This document shows positions 50,648 to 62,663 of a stretch of 64,000 nucleotides of DNA, piece by piece. The stretch lies in NCBI GenBank assembly GCA_021613335.1, contig JAJTWR010000481.1, positions 1,255,001-1,319,000 of the forward strand, in the 5' to 3' direction. A program made the translations under genes and the position numbers. Every line of letters begins with the position of its first letter. Within the stretch, counting starts at the first letter, position 1. The stretch comes from Whitmania pigra. Lineage: Eukaryota; Annelida; Clitellata; Hirudinida; Haemopidae. The notes beneath the pieces are model-generated. The model saw only the letters and a list, made by a program, of their open reading frames with translations, searched no databases and had not been told where the DNA came from.

Positions 50648-52171
50648 ACTTAAAACGGGGAGTTTTAAGTTATTTCCTACGTTAAAAAATTGATCCCAAA
50701 ATAATCCGTTTTGTTCGACGGTCAGAAGCTGTTTGTAAAATACCGCTTAATTTTCATTCATCAAAAGACTTTAACATATCGCATAAAATTGTCGGTTGCA
50801 CGAAACATCTCAGTCAAAAACAAAATTCAGGAGCACTAATCATCCGTACATTTCCGTCATAGGAACGAAGCGCGTTTTTACAGACCTTCAAATTAAAAAT
50901 CAAACCAGTTTCCTTTCATTTATAAATATTTTGTTGTTGTTGTTGATATTTTATTTATAAAACTTCATCACTTTGATCACAGTCTCACCGATCGCTGACG
51001 ACGCCTACGCCCCACACCACTTAGCGATTCAAAAGCGGACATCAGCCAAGATTTCGCACATTATGTTCTACTCATCAAGTTACGCCGAGGTCGTTAATAA
51101 ACTACTACCACTATCACATATTTTGCACGTGAATTTATTGCATGAAATTGAGTTCCACCTAAATAAATCACGCCGTTAAACACTTGTCGCGAATCGACAT
51201 CAAAATATACGAAATAAACATTTTCCGCGGCTTCAAAGCAAGTCCTTATGCAGACACTTCTTAACAAAACACAGATACCTGAAAACATTCATTTTGACTG
51301 ACTTGATGACTAGCAACACGTTTAAAACTAGCACTAGGCATTGTGAAACAATATTCCTCATACAATGCACTAAATTTTAAAACAACCTAAACTCTTAAAC
51401 AAATACTTCAGGAACATATAACATCAACATCCTAATAAAAAAGTTATTTCAGAAAAAATATATCTAAATCAAATCAAAGCTAAAATTTTAATTTTTCAAG
51501 GAACCACCAAATTTATAACATTCTTTACTAAAAATCAATTTGCAACATCTAATAGAAATAATGCCTCAAAAAAATATTAAACTTAAAATCAGATCACAAC
51601 AAAGATTCCATATCACCAAAAGGATAAAAAAAAAATCTTAAGAAGCTTATCACATGACACGACACCAGCGTAAACAAGCAGACGACAAAAAGTCAAACCA
51701 AAAGCAAATCATGCACAAACATGGTACAAAGCACCAAATGTCAAATGAACTGTTTGGAGACGCAGAGTCGCGAGATGAGTCTTCTACTAAACGAATTACT
51801 CGAAACTAGGACTGAATGAACTGTTCCTCAAATGATATGGACATCAGTGGGGAATACATCTGCAGTGCAATTTTTGACTCCGATGTAAATAAAGCGACGC
51901 AAACAAAAATAGAGGAGAAGATTAGCACGAACGATCGAACGAACGATCGAATGGTCTGACAAATATCATCGAACAGTTGCAGGTAAACGAAACAAACGCT
52001 TTGACTAGAGTCATCTCAATTGGAATGTTTAGACTGTTTCTTGTCATTAATATCTCACTGAAAAAATAAAGACATCATGAAAAAAAAACAAATCAACAAA
52101 TTGAATTACAATAAATAAATAAATAATTAAATATTTAAATAATTATATCAGAGAGAAGCCCGAGGACTCCG
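50648..52171. other. Upstream of LRRFIP and 3' UTR of Pbx
   Basis: About 1.5 kb lies between the LRRFIP start and the Pbx stop, both minus. No exon was recognised. It is AT-rich with scattered poly-A runs, and is probably LRRFIP promoter plus a long Pbx 3' UTR. Confidence 0.55.
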
Positions 52172-55100
52172 TCAAAGCAGAGAAGAACTAACTACCTGGC
52201 GAAGATGGGAGTCGTACATGCTCGAAGTTGACGTGGGAAGGATGTCTGTGTAGCCAAGATTCGGCTGCAAAGTAATTGAGCAATTCATTTTAGTAATTAA
52301 GCATTGAGTAAATAAGTTGATAATAACTGCTAATAAACACTGCTGGTAGTTATTAGCAATAACAATAACAAAGATGAAAATAATAATAATAATAATAATA
52401 ATAATAACGTTAATAATAACAAAAATAACAATCGCAGTTACTTAAATAAAAGCTCGCTTCTAAACCATAACTAAGAACTAGATATCCGTCTTAAACGTTG
52501 ATTTATTTTACATAGGTTTATAGATTTACATTTTAACAGGCCATTTTCAGCTCTGAATATTAATGAGCAATTAATATTAATGAGCTTATAGATGATTGAT
52601 CTAATTAAAGCTTAACAACCCACGTTCATCCCCATGTACATGTTCTGGTTCATGTCCTGCCTGGCTGCCATGTTGTTATATGTGGAATTTCCTATCTCAT
52701 GATTATTACAACAAAATATTAATATTTTAATATAAAAATATCAACATTATATCATTTCTTTATTATAGAAAAATATTAATATCAAAATGTAATATTGACC
52801 TATAAGTTAAAAAACAATGCCTAATTAGGATCATGATGATAAGTATATCTGACTCAATAAGGCTAACAATATCAACAACAATATCGACAGCAATATCAAC
52901 AACAATATCAACAACAATATCAACAACAATATCAACAACAATATCAACAACAATATCAACAACAATATCGACAACAATATCAACAACAATATCGACGTAA
53001 ACGTGGTTGATGATGTGGTTTTAAAAATCATACCTACGATGACATTACACCATCATCAACATTATTATAAACACCATTATCATCAACATCTTATTCAACA
53101 TATTATTTTAAACATCACTATCATCAACACTATTATAAACATCATCATCATCATCCAATCCCGACTGACCCCAAGACTCCTGACTGTCGCTGAGACACTG
53201 GCTGTCGGCCGACTCGAGCTTCGGCATCATCGGCGACCTTGACTCGTTGTTCGCAGCGGACGAGGAAGCAGCCATCTTGGCGTTGTACATGTTCGCCTCC
53301 TCTTGGCCTTTGCCGACGTTCTTTTTGAAGCGAATTCTCTTGTTGCCGAACCAATTCGAAACCTTAGGGATTGATGATGGATGGATGGATTTGAGTGAAT
53401 CCGTGATGACTGTATGTGATGACAGATGGTTTATTCATCTCATTATTCCAGAGCTAGGATGTGTCACAAGAGAAGAAATTGTTGATTACAAGAGCAATGA
53501 GATAGAGATGAATTCATTCAACTCGACTAACTAACTAACCATTCAACTCGTCTAAGGCATACGTTAAGGTTAACGTGTTCACCGTAAGTGGTGTAATTAA
53601 CAACGAAATTATATGACAATTATTCAGGTGACCAATCAAATAAATCACGACAACGCAAAACAAACGAAACAAGCGCCCAACCTGGGAGACGGTGATACCA
53701 CACTTCCTGGCCAGCTCCTCCTTGGCCTCCTCGCTAGGGTAGGGGTTGCTGAGGTGTGAGTAGAAGTACTCGTTCAGCATCTCCGTGGCCTGTTTGCTGA
53801 AGTTTCTCCTCTTCCGTCTGGCGTCGAGAAATCTCGACCTCAGGATCATGACCGCTTCGCAAGTGCTCTGCTTGAGTTGGAGCTCGATGGCCGTGAACTT
53901 CTTGCGGATGATGGAGACCATGCGGTCGATCTCCTTGGGGGCGATGGGGCGCGTCCTGCTCTGCTCGTGGAGCAGATTGACCACGTGGCTTGTGAATTCG
54001 CTGCAGGCCTTTCAATTGCACTCGACGAGGTCAAGATAACAAAATCAAGATGCGACAATAACAACAGAAATGACGATATCATTTTATCGGTGAGAGAAAA
54101 GTAAACAGTCGTACGTAAGCATCATGGACGTCACATCACAGAAGATAATGGCGTAATGCTTGTTTGTATTTTGTCAGTAAGATTAGATTGTAAACGAAGC
54201 AGTTGCAATGAATGTTAATTAGGATCTTGAATTAAAAGCCGGTTTAATAAACAACCGATTCAGGACATGATTATAGCATTCAAATATTTTAATAATTAAA
54301 GTAAAAAGTCCACTACGAATGAACCACAACAACAACACAATACATGACATCATCATCACGTGTAAACATCATCGCCATCACCACCATCATCGTCGTCGTC
54401 GATTGTCGACGACCAAACACTCCAGACCGTCCACCACCAACCTGTTCGTACTTTTCGAGCTCGGAGTGATAGATCTGGCGTATTTGCATCAGTTTGGCTC
54501 TGTAGTCGGCGTGCTCGATGGCATTTTCGCTCTGCACCGGCAGCGAGGAGAGGGAGCCTCCGTTTCCCTTCTCGGGCCCAGCCACTCCTTCGGCTATCAG
54601 CATGTTGTCCAGTCGCATGAGCTGGGCGTCCGGCGGGTCGTCGTCTTGGCAACCCCTGATACTGAGGACTTGAAGGTATGAAAAGAAGGATGGAGTAAGT
54701 TTTAAAATAGTAATAATTATAATTATTGAGTACAAGTACTGAAACAATTGATATAACTAAAGAAATTAGCAATGTTAGAATAATTAATAATGATACTTGA
54801 TAATACTAATGTGTAATATTGATGTCGTTGTTATTGCAAGCATTGATGTAATCAATGACGATGACTAAAAAACTGTGTTAAACAATTATAAGTAATATGG
54901 TAATAACAATTACGGTGATGATAATAATAAATAAAAGTAACAATAAAATAATAAAAATGATTTAATAATAATAATATTAATAACAACGATTAGAAGGCAA
55001 TCCATAATTTCGTTATCAATTTCGTTGTTGCATGCACTTAAAGCAAATCAATTAGACAGAGATAACAATAATTAAACCCATTAAGCACAATAACATCCGT

Positions 55101-55600
55101 CTCTTGGCACACAAACCTGTCTTTTCTTTTATCTCGCACAGTATCTGGAATAAAGCTGGTTTCATTCGGTGACAGTTTAGGGTGTGTTTCCTGGGTAGGC
55201 ATGAAAAGCTGGGGAATCAGCCAAAGAGGCAAGAACAATTCAATACTATTAATTCATCTATGGACGCATTCAAAACAAGAACATCGAACAATCTTAATCC
55301 AATCATGCATCAATCGATTTGTAGCCATCAATGTATTTACATCAGGCAGTCGTAACAATATTTTGTTTTTGTTTTGATAATGACATCAAACAACAACCTT
55401 GCCTGTGCTTCATCCAGAGACTGATCTGTGATGGACATGATTTGCTGCAAGATGTCTCCGATGGCTCGCTTGCCTCCCTGGTCCTCGCCAGACATCATTC
55501 CGCACGAATCTAGCATTCCTTGAGTGGCATGCATTCCGTAACCTTGCTGTACTGCCATCTGCCCTTGTAGTGGGGGATAGCCGAGCCCATCGTCCATCAT
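52172..55600 (-). CDS. pbx/exd: TALE homeodomain transcription factor Pbx/Extradenticle
   Basis: Pbx proteins bind DNA as partners of Hox and Meis factors. Exons: 55600-55398, 55190-55117, 54668-54442, 54008-53682, 53363-53170, 52691-52624 and 52264-52172. The PBC-A domain has [20 protein letters not shown] and [24 protein letters not shown] has [33 protein letters not shown] and [18 protein letters not shown]. The homeodomain, split by an intron before recognition helix 3, shows [20 protein letters not shown], the TALE loop [10 protein letters not shown] and [15 protein letters not shown]. The last two exons ([24 protein letters not shown]) are placed by phase and splice sites only and are less certain. 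If the 53170 donor is not used, the protein would stop at 53108 instead. Confidence 0.95.
52862..53000. repeat. (ATCAACAACAAT)n tandem repeat
   Basis: About eleven copies of a 12-bp unit, with occasional ATCGACAACAAT variants, lie in the Pbx intron between the exons at 53363-53170 and 52691-52624. Confidence 0.88.
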
Positions 55601-56254
55601 TTTGTCTGTCTTGCAGTAATAATTCCATAACTTTTATTAACACATATCTCAACTGATAGCCAAACGAGACATTTATGAAGAACATCACTCATGTGAATGT
55701 GTTGCTCCAGTTTCTCTCAGATTATTGTTAGGTATGAACAGATGGCACATGAGTTTATTTGTTATCAATGTCTCAACTTACACCAAAATGTGCAAGATGT
55801 TCATCAGAACAAAAAGGAGAAACTGCGATGATGTGATGGTAAAAATGGAAAATTCGGTGGTACGTCTTAAATTTAATGAGACATTCAACCATTGGAAAAA
55901 TATGTAAGACATACTTTGAAATTTTCAACCAAGTCCCGCTTTAGACGATAAAAATATAATAAAAGGACAATAAAATGGTCAATAAAAACACAAAATACAA
56001 TTATAAATTCTGCAATGGAGGAAAAGCAATTAAAAGGCGGAGCTTAAATCTAGGTCACATTTTCACCAATGATGTTAGCTAAAACTGTTTTTATTGTTTT
56101 TTAAAAGTACATTTAAGTTTTAAGTCTTGCTTTAATCTCGTTTCATCCTTTTCACGCATTTTTTTACAAAAGAATATTATTGATAAGAATTACTGAAGTA
56201 AGGACGTCAGTCGAATGAAAACAAAGATCAGGTCTATCAAAACTGAGGCGGGAA
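55601..56254. promoter_or_regulatory. Divergent upstream region of Pbx and EME1
   Basis: The start codons of Pbx (minus) and EME1 (plus) are 654 bp apart, so both promoters should be here unless Pbx has upstream non-coding exons. No motif was confidently recognised. Confidence 0.5.
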
Positions 56255-58113
56255 ATGTCGAAAAATGATTTTTATTCCGATACATCTGATTGCGAGGTTC
56301 AGTCCGTTTGTCTGTCTGGAGAACATGAAGCAGAGAACATAGAATGCTTGAGTCAGCCGGACGCAACGAAAAAGGCTAAACCAAAAGCCGCTAATAAGGT
56401 TCTACACATTTGTTTTCCGTGATCTTTTGCTTTACATTAGAAATGTGAATGAGTGAGAATTATGTAGAATAAAAGATCTTCAAAGTCCAAAGAAGAAATT
56501 GAATATGAAAAGACCAAAAAGAAACTTCAGCAAATTGAATTGAGGAACATGAAGCCGGGCGAATGCTTAAAGGTTTTGGAATTGTAACTCTAGCATTGTC
56601 ACAATAAAATTAAAGGTCACATTTACATTTATAGCACATAATGGTCATGATTGATGATAACTTGACTGGAATGAGTTTTGGTCCAAAAGTGGAGAAGGCA
56701 CTCCAGGACACCAATGTTAAATTTGAAAAAAATGCTCAACTGATTCCTTACATGATTTCATTCTGGAGAAGTGTCACTACCATTAGTGAAGGAAACGATA
56801 TGAAGGTTAAAAAATGCATAAATTAGCTTGTCTTTTGAATGCCAATTTCTAAGTGTTATTCTCCAGAATCTTCTGCCTAATCTGACAACTTTTTAATAAC
56901 TAGATTGGAACAAAATCTGAGGATGTAATGCAAGATCAGATCATTATCTACGTCCCTAGAGAAGAATTTATATCATTGGTACATTATCAAAATGTATGAA
57001 TTAATTATGAATACAACAGATTGTATGTTGTTGATCGTTTTGTCACATCTTCCAGCTTTCTGGCAACGGATCTGCTCCAGGAGAAATGGATCTTGAGAGT
57101 TTTGTCCAAAAATGTTCCGGCTTGGTTGGTCCTGATATGAAGTTCACTTTTATAATACTCAAGTTGGATGAATATTTAAAGTAACTATTCTGCATTTGCC
57201 ATTCTGGAATATTTTGTCCTATCTTTTCGTTGCAATCTGAACATCTGAATTTTTAGGTCCCTGGTAGGAAAAAAATCAAAATCTCAGGCTTTTGTTGTGG
57301 ACAGCATGATGATTGAACAAGTGATTTATACCAACTTGTCTGTTTATTCCACCAAACATATTTTATGATTAAATTTTTGTTTCCTAGGCCACACTCTGCT
57401 TGCAAATGACTTATCGGTGCCATTTCAAATTTGTTAATTCTGAGGAGGAATTGGTCAGAATGATCTTGAACTATACCAAATCTGTGGCCGAATGTCCTTA
57501 CAAGTGAGAAACGATATGGTAGACCTAAACGACAGACGTTCAAACGTGGTTTGATGGTATTATCTCTTCAGGCGTGAAAGAAAGACCCAGCAGCAGCTCG
57601 GTTCCCTTTACGTGGCATCCAGCAAGGGATGTGCAAAACTGGGTCCCGAGCAGACGTGGAGATCTCAGCTTAACGTCTTCAAGAACGTGACTGCAGACGT
57701 GTCCAACGCCATTGCCAGAGAATACCCAACTCCAAAATCCCTATTTGAGGTCAAAAGATGTTCCAATAACAATGTGTCATTTTAAACCTGCATTAAACCT
57801 GGTGTTTACCATTTAATATTTCATCTTCAGAAGTACCTGTCGTGCACAGACTCGAAGACAGCTGCACATTTGTTGGAAGATATCATGGTAGGGTTTTGTG
57901 ATCTCCAGAATGACAAAATATATCAAGCATTTATTAACTTGCATAACAATCATAAAATTCCTGAATGTTTTGCTAAGTTATTTTAAGAAATTCGTTCAAC
58001 AGATCAGGCGAGGGGCGGGTATTACGGCAACCTCGAGGAGAGTTGGTCCAGAATTGTCGAGGAGGGTCCATACCCTCATGACTTCAAGGGATGGAAGTGT
58101 GTTGATAACGTAG
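56255..58113 (+). CDS. EME1: Crossover junction endonuclease subunit EME1 (Mms4)
   Basis: EME1 is the non-catalytic partner of MUS81 in cleaving branched recombination intermediates in the nucleus. The start is MSKNDFYSDTSD at 56255. Exons follow in phase: 56255 to about 56398; 56470-56570 (NKRSSKSKEEIEYEKTKKKL); 56635-56803; about 56904-56993; 57056-57181; 57257-57321; 57389-57504; 57572-57748; 57831-57886; and 58003-58113. The ERCC4-like domain starts near IMVMIDDNLTG and lacks the GDxxxERK catalytic motif of MUS81, as expected for EME1. The C-terminal tandem helix-hairpin-helix region is the clearest match: TADVSNAIAREYPTPKSLFE, then RRGAGITATSRRVGPELSRR. The protein is short at the N-terminus compared with vertebrate EME1. 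Confidence 0.85.
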
Positions 58114-58355
58114 CACAGCACATAGTTGTACACACTAACACTGATTATTAGAAATAAATGTTCACAAACATGGATAATTATACAATCAATTCAGCAGGCA
58201 TATCTACTTCAGAATGTAAGCAAACACATCAAGGCTGACAGGCATGAATTAATTGCCAAAAATAGGAATGCTGTAAACCGTGAGAAAAACTTAACTAAAG
58301 ACAAATATTTTGATATTCTGCAAGTGGGAAATTGTTGAATTGTTAAACTAGCATG

Positions 58356-58359
58356 CAGG
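58356..58359. repeat. Left target-site duplication (CAGG) of LTR retrotransposon
   Basis: CAGG directly precedes the left LTR (TGTAGC...) and recurs at 62632-62635 directly after the right LTR (...CCAACA). A 4-bp duplication fits Ty3/gypsy integration. Confidence 0.8.
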
Positions 58360-58790
58360 TGTAGCGTACGTAACTGATTACTACAACTAAAATAGATTTA
58401 TGATGCAAAGTTTATTTCATAAACAAGAAGTCAAATCAAATGAGAAAACAACGATATCAAGTCAAATGAGAAAACAAAGATATCAAGTCGAAAACGAAGA
58501 AGATAAAGGATCAAGTCAACAAAGGCCAAAGCACAAGGCCTGAGAAGAGATCACGGAAATCAAGCGAAGAGGAAGACCACTGAGGGCGAACGGATGAGTG
58601 TCTCCTCCTGGCTCCTTAAATAGACTTTCGCTAGGCTTTGAAACAAAGGAGTCTACTGCTATTGGCTGAGTCACTGTTGCTGTCCTGCACGTTTGTGGCC
58701 TGGCGCAGTTGTGGGCCAAAGTTCTGTGTCCGAGTGTTGTGCGCTTGGAGCTTGTGATGATGCAAGTAGGACGAAGTTCAGTGTCCAACA
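58360..58790 (-). repeat. 3' LTR (431 bp)
   Basis: Left LTR in window coordinates, the 3' LTR in element orientation. Its sequence matches 62201-62631 base for base as far as I can compare by eye. It contains a TATA-like TATTTAAG and an AATAAA on the minus strand. Confidence 0.93.
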
Positions 58791-58805
58791 ATACTCCCCC
58801 ACCAG
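58791..58805 (-). other. Polypurine tract (plus-strand primer site)
   Basis: Read on the minus strand, GGTGGGGGAG followed by TAT lies directly before the 3' LTR, the expected site and composition for second-strand priming. Confidence 0.7.
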
Positions 58806-58828
58806 AGAGCAATCTGGCGAACGAAAAG

Positions 58829-61800
58829 TCAGGGCTCGTAGTCCTCGAGTTTCTTGGGCCAGTGAACTCTTCGTCCGGAGCGTGTTTGAGGTTGAGCCAG
58901 TGGTGTTGCTGGGTTGATAGCTGGGGATGGGTTGGTTGTGGGCGGAACTGAAGTCTGGGGCCGAATTGCTGGTTTCAGCCTGTCGATGGACACTGTGTCA
59001 TTCCGGCCATTCTTCTTGACGACGAAGTATTTCCGATGGCGTTCTTGGACGTCAAAGGGACCGTCGTATGGTGGGCTCAGCGGCGGTTTGTGAGAATCGA
59101 CCCGGATGAATACTTGTGGTGTCGTGGCCAGGTCCTTCGGGATGTACGCGGGTTGTTGCCGTTGTCTTGGTTGTTGCGGCCTGAGACCCTGCATTTGCTC
59201 CCTCAGACGATCCACGAAGCCTGACTGTCCCATCGGCGGGTTGGAGTCGCTTGCTGGTGAAAACTCTCCTGGTAATCTCAACGCCGTCCCGTAGACCAGC
59301 TCGGCTGGAGAGCATTGAAGGTCTTCTTTGACGGTTGCCCGGATCCCCAGAAGAGCCATGGGTAGGAGATCTGTCCAGGTGTTGGTGGCGTTCTGTGCGA
59401 TGAGTGCTGCCTTGAGTTGACGGTGGAAACGTTCCACCATTCCGTTAGCAGCAGGATGGTAGGCCGTTGTTTTTACGTGGCGGATGCCTAACAACTTGCA
59501 CCACTGATGAAACATGTGTGAGGAAAATTGGCTACCCCGGTCCGTGGTGATGGTTTCCGGCACTCCAAAGTTGGAAATCCATGAGAGCATGAAATTCTTG
59601 ACGATGGCTTCCGTTGAGGTGTCGGAAAGGGGTATAGCCATGGGCCATCTTGTGAATCGATCCACGCATGTGAGGATGTGTGTGTGTCCCTCCGACGACG
59701 GGAGTGGTCCCACCAGGTCCAAATGGATGTGTTGGAAGCGGCAGCTTGGCAGAGGGAATGTTGCTGGTGGCGTCGTAGTGTGTCGGTGGATCTTGCTCTT
59801 CTGGCACGCCAGACACTCTCGGCACCATGCTCTGATGTCCTTGTCCATGTTCGGCCAGACGAAACGTTGCCTCACCAGTTTTGACGTTGCACGGGCACCT
59901 GGGTGTGATAAGGAGTGTAGGCTCAGAAATACCTTGTGACGCAGCTTCTCTGGTACGAGCGGTCTGTGCACTCCTGTTGAGACGTCGACGAAGATGTTGC
60001 CGTGGCTGGATGGTAGTGGGACCTCGATGATCTCCAGGGATGGCGTGTCGATCTGGAGCTGGGTCTCTGCAGCTTGGTGTGCGGCTATCTCTTGTAGATC
60101 GATGGTTGTGACGGCGTTGACGTCGGTGCGCGACAAGGCATCTGCCACGACATTCTGGTCTCCTTTGATGTGCCTGATGTCAGCTGCAAACTGACTGAGG
60201 AAATCCAGATGCCGCATTTCTCTGGGCGAGTACCGGCTGGATCCGCTCTTGTAAGCAAATGTGAGCGGCTTGTGGTCCGTGTAGATTGTAAATTGACGAC
60301 CTTCCAGAAGGTGTTGGAAGTGCTTCACGGCCAGGTACATCGCCAACAGCTCCCTGCCAAACGTGCTGTACCGAGTCTCCGTCGGGCTGAACTTCTTGGA
60401 GAAAAACGCCACCGGTGTAGTGAGGCCACCTTGCACTTGTTCCAGGACCGCTCCAGCTGCATCGTCGGAAGCGTCTGTGAGGAGTTGTAGGTGGCTGTCC
60501 TTGTCCAAGAATGCGAGACGGGTGGCGGACTGCACAGCATCTTTGATTTTCTGGAATGCTTGCAACTGGACCGGGTTTAGAGACACTGCGGCCTTGCTCT
60601 TCGAGTTCTGCTTCTTGAACATGCTGGTCAAAGGAGCGAGCATGTCGGCGCAGTGCGGGATGAATCTCCTGTAGAAGTTGACCAGACCCACGAATCGTCG
60701 TAGTTGTGTAAGCGTCTCCGGTTGCTTGTACTCTGTGATGGCCTTGACATTGTCCGGAAGTGGCTGTATGCCGTCCGAACTCACCGAGTGTCCCAGAAAT
60801 GTTGTGGATGCGACAGCAAACTCACACTTGTCCATGTTCACCGTGAGGTGGAAATCAGTGAACCTCTCCAGCACCTGCTCCAGATGTACGAGATGCTCCT
60901 CCATCGACGAACTGGCAATTAGTACGTCGTCGATGTAGACGAATACAAAATCTAGCCCTCGGAGTATCTCGTCCATGAAGCGCTGGAAAGACTGAGCTGC
61001 ATTCCTGAGTCCGAACGGTAGCCGGATGAATTCGTACAGGCCGAACGGTGTAGTGATGGCGGTCTTGGGTATGTCCTCTTCTGCGATGGGGATGTGGTGG
61101 TAGGCCCGGACGAGATCGATTCTGGAAAAGACCTGTGCGTTGGTCAGGCCGTTTGTGAAATCGTGTAGGTGAGGAATGGGGTATCTGTCCGGAACCGTCT
61201 GTGCATTCAGTGCTCTGTAATCCCCACATGGTCTCCAGTCCCCTGAAGATTTTGGGACCATGTGCAGAGGTGATGACCATGGGCTGGAAGAGGGGCGGAT
61301 GATTCCCAGCTGGAGCATGTGCTCGAACTCCGCCTTGGCCATCTTGAACTTGTCGGGGTGGAGACGGCGTGGCTTGGAGAACACAGGTGGGCCGTCTGTG
61401 ACAATGTGATGTTTGACCTGATGCGTGACGCTCTCGTTGAAATTGGAAGGCCTGCCCAGTGACGGAAACTTCTCCAAAAGCCCGGTGATGAGGTTGGTTG
61501 TCGCTCGCGCCAGGTGGACGTGGGTTGGAGGTGCTGCACTGATTGCTCCCACGACCGATAGAGTTGTCTTGTTGTCTATGAGCCTCTTGTTGAACATGTC
61601 GACGTTCAGGTTGAAATGCCCCAGAAAATCTGCCCCAATGATTGGCGACTGCACATCGGCGACGACGAAGATCCACTGGAACTTACGTCTCAAACCCAAA
61701 TCTAACGACAGGGATTTTTGACCGTAAGTCCTAATCGTCGTGCCGTTGGCAGCCTGCAGCGTGAAGGGTGATGTCTGGAGCGTGTGCTGGGGAGGCGGAG

Positions 61801-62002
61801 GGATGACGCTGACCTCAGACCCGGTGTCGACAAGAAACTTCAGGCCGTTGGAAACGTCATCGATGAGGAACAGGCGACTTCCATGATGTTGGCCAGAGGC
61901 AGCCGTCGCAGCTACTGCCCGGCCCTGGAGTTTGATGACTGGAAGGAGCAGGGCTGTTCGCAGCGTTGAGCCTTCTCCCGGTATGTGGCGTGGTACCAGC
62001 AC
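58829..62002 (-). CDS. pol: Retrotransposon Pol polyprotein (protease, RT, RNase H, integrase)
   Basis: A single open frame of 1057 codons with no internal stop. Domains in order: aspartic protease with DTGSEVSV near residue 57; reverse transcriptase with YIDDVLIAS near 360; RNase H with [11 protein letters not shown] near 510; integrase with a zinc-binding HPG...CRECLACQ region near 700, then catalytic Asp in HLDLVGPLP, Asp in TTDRGSQF and Glu in GMVERFH (D,D,E). A GPY/F-like tail (YDGPFDV) follows and no chromodomain is obvious. The gene order is Ty3/gypsy. It overlaps the gag remnant by about 90 bp in a frame consistent with a -1 shift, so it is probably expressed as a fusion. Confidence 0.93.
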   Translation of the reverse strand: MLVPRHIPGEGSTLRTALLLPVIKLQGRAVAATAASGQHHGSRLFLIDDVSNGLKFLVDTGSEVSVIPPPPQHTLQTSPFTLQAANGTTIRTYGQKSLSLDLGLRRKFQWIFVVADVQSPIIGADFLGHFNLNVDMFNKRLIDNKTTLSVVGAISAAPPTHVHLARATTNLITGLLEKFPSLGRPSNFNESVTHQVKHHIVTDGPPVFSKPRRLHPDKFKMAKAEFEHMLQLGIIRPSSSPWSSPLHMVPKSSGDWRPCGDYRALNAQTVPDRYPIPHLHDFTNGLTNAQVFSRIDLVRAYHHIPIAEEDIPKTAITTPFGLYEFIRLPFGLRNAAQSFQRFMDEILRGLDFVFVYIDDVLIASSSMEEHLVHLEQVLERFTDFHLTVNMDKCEFAVASTTFLGHSVSSDGIQPLPDNVKAITEYKQPETLTQLRRFVGLVNFYRRFIPHCADMLAPLTSMFKKQNSKSKAAVSLNPVQLQAFQKIKDAVQSATRLAFLDKDSHLQLLTDASDDAAGAVLEQVQGGLTTPVAFFSKKFSPTETRYSTFGRELLAMYLAVKHFQHLLEGRQFTIYTDHKPLTFAYKSGSSRYSPREMRHLDFLSQFAADIRHIKGDQNVVADALSRTDVNAVTTIDLQEIAAHQAAETQLQIDTPSLEIIEVPLPSSHGNIFVDVSTGVHRPLVPEKLRHKVFLSLHSLSHPGARATSKLVRQRFVWPNMDKDIRAWCRECLACQKSKIHRHTTTPPATFPLPSCRFQHIHLDLVGPLPSSEGHTHILTCVDRFTRWPMAIPLSDTSTEAIVKNFMLSWISNFGVPETITTDRGSQFSSHMFHQWCKLLGIRHVKTTAYHPAANGMVERFHRQLKAALIAQNATNTWTDLLPMALLGIRATVKEDLQCSPAELVYGTALRLPGEFSPASDSNPPMGQSGFVDRLREQMQGLRPQQPRQRQQPAYIPKDLATTPQVFIRVDSHKPPLSPPYDGPFDVQERHRKYFVVKKNGRNDTVSIDRLKPAIRPQTSVPPTTNPSPAINPATPLAQPQTRSGRRVHWPKKLEDYEP

Positions 62003-62169
62003 ATGCCCGGTGTGTTGCTGCGTCTTGCTTTGGATCTGCTTCTGCTGCGGGGTCGTGTGTGTCGCCTGGGTTCCCCTCGGGTGGTCTGTGGCCTGCGCTC
62101 TCTTCGGATTGTCTCTAGCCTGGTCAGCCGGTCGCTGATGTCCTGAAGCGTGAGGTTGAGGTATTCCAT
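61912..62169 (-). CDS. gag: Truncated Gag remnant with C-H-C-C zinc-binding motif
   Basis: An 85-codon frame starts only about 30 bp inside the 5' LTR. It holds a short helix ([12 protein letters not shown]), an Arg-rich stretch and [18 protein letters not shown], a Cys-His-Cys-Cys motif of the type seen at the Gag C-terminus in CsRn1-like elements. A normal Gag with matrix and capsid regions would need several hundred codons before this, so most of gag is missing. Its reading frame is +1 relative to pol. Confidence 0.7.
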   Translation of the reverse strand: MEYLNLTLQDISDRLTRLETIRRERRPQTTRGEPRRHTRPRSRSRSKARRSNTPGMCWYHATYREKAQRCEQPCSFQSSNSRAGQ

Positions 62170-62181
62170 GCTGATCTCTTC

Positions 62182-62200
62182 TTTGTCGGGGTCACCAATT
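62182..62200 (-). other. Primer-binding site, complementary to tRNA-Trp 3' end
   Basis: Next to the 5' LTR the minus strand reads AAT then TGGTGACCCCGAC. This matches the complement of the conserved tRNA-Trp 3' end for 13 bases, by memory of eukaryotic tRNA-Trp sequences. Confidence 0.7.
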
Positions 62201-62631
62201 TGTAGCGTACGTAACTGATTACTACAACTAAAATAGATTTATGATGCAAAGTTTATTTCATAAACAAGAAGTCAAATCAAATGAGAAAACAACGATATCA
62301 AGTCAAATGAGAAAACAAAGATATCAAGTCGAAAACGAAGAAGATAAAGGATCAAGTCAACAAAGGCCAAAGCACAAGGCCTGAGAAGAGATCACGGAAA
62401 TCAAGCGAAGAGGAAGACCACTGAGGGCGAACGGATGAGTGTCTCCTCCTGGCTCCTTAAATAGACTTTCGCTAGGCTTTGAAACAAAGGAGTCTACTGC
62501 TATTGGCTGAGTCACTGTTGCTGTCCTGCACGTTTGTGGCCTGGCGCAGTTGTGGGCCAAAGTTCTGTGTCCGAGTGTTGTGCGCTTGGAGCTTGTGATG
62601 ATGCAAGTAGGACGAAGTTCAGTGTCCAACA
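62201..62631 (-). repeat. 5' LTR (431 bp)
   Basis: Right LTR in window coordinates, the 5' LTR in element orientation. A TATA-like TATTTAAG is at 62456-62463 and AATAAA at 62252-62257 on the minus strand, so it should carry promoter and polyadenylation signals. Confidence 0.93.
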
Positions 62632-62663
62632 CAGGAAAAATGTGTTAGATCGAGTAATAGATG

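Larger units (their letters stand above)
58360..62631 (-). mobile_element. Ty3/gypsy LTR retrotransposon, CsRn1-like, 4272 bp
   Basis: A complete LTR-to-LTR element transcribed on the minus strand. The two LTRs are 431 bp each, begin TG and end CA, and look identical by eye. A primer-binding site and polypurine tract are in the right places and a 4-bp duplication flanks it. The pol frame is open throughout. The gag region is reduced to about 85 codons. The predicted tRNA-Trp primer and the C-H-C-C zinc-binding arrangement suggest the CsRn1 clade known from flukes and other invertebrates; that clade call is inference. It sits between the convergent EME1 and MXRA7-like genes. Confidence 0.93.

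Noticed and set aside
56035..56050. GGCGGAGCTTAA near EME1 as another foldback-element fragment
   Set aside because: Only about a dozen bases match the element; flanking sequence shows no further similarity.
58516..58812. 98-codon open frame within the LTR
   Set aside because: It lies in the LTR and recurs in the other LTR; no protein similarity, and LTRs are not normally coding.
59036..61969. Numerous plus-strand open frames within the retrotransposon
   Set aside because: They are antisense shadows of the pol reading frame.
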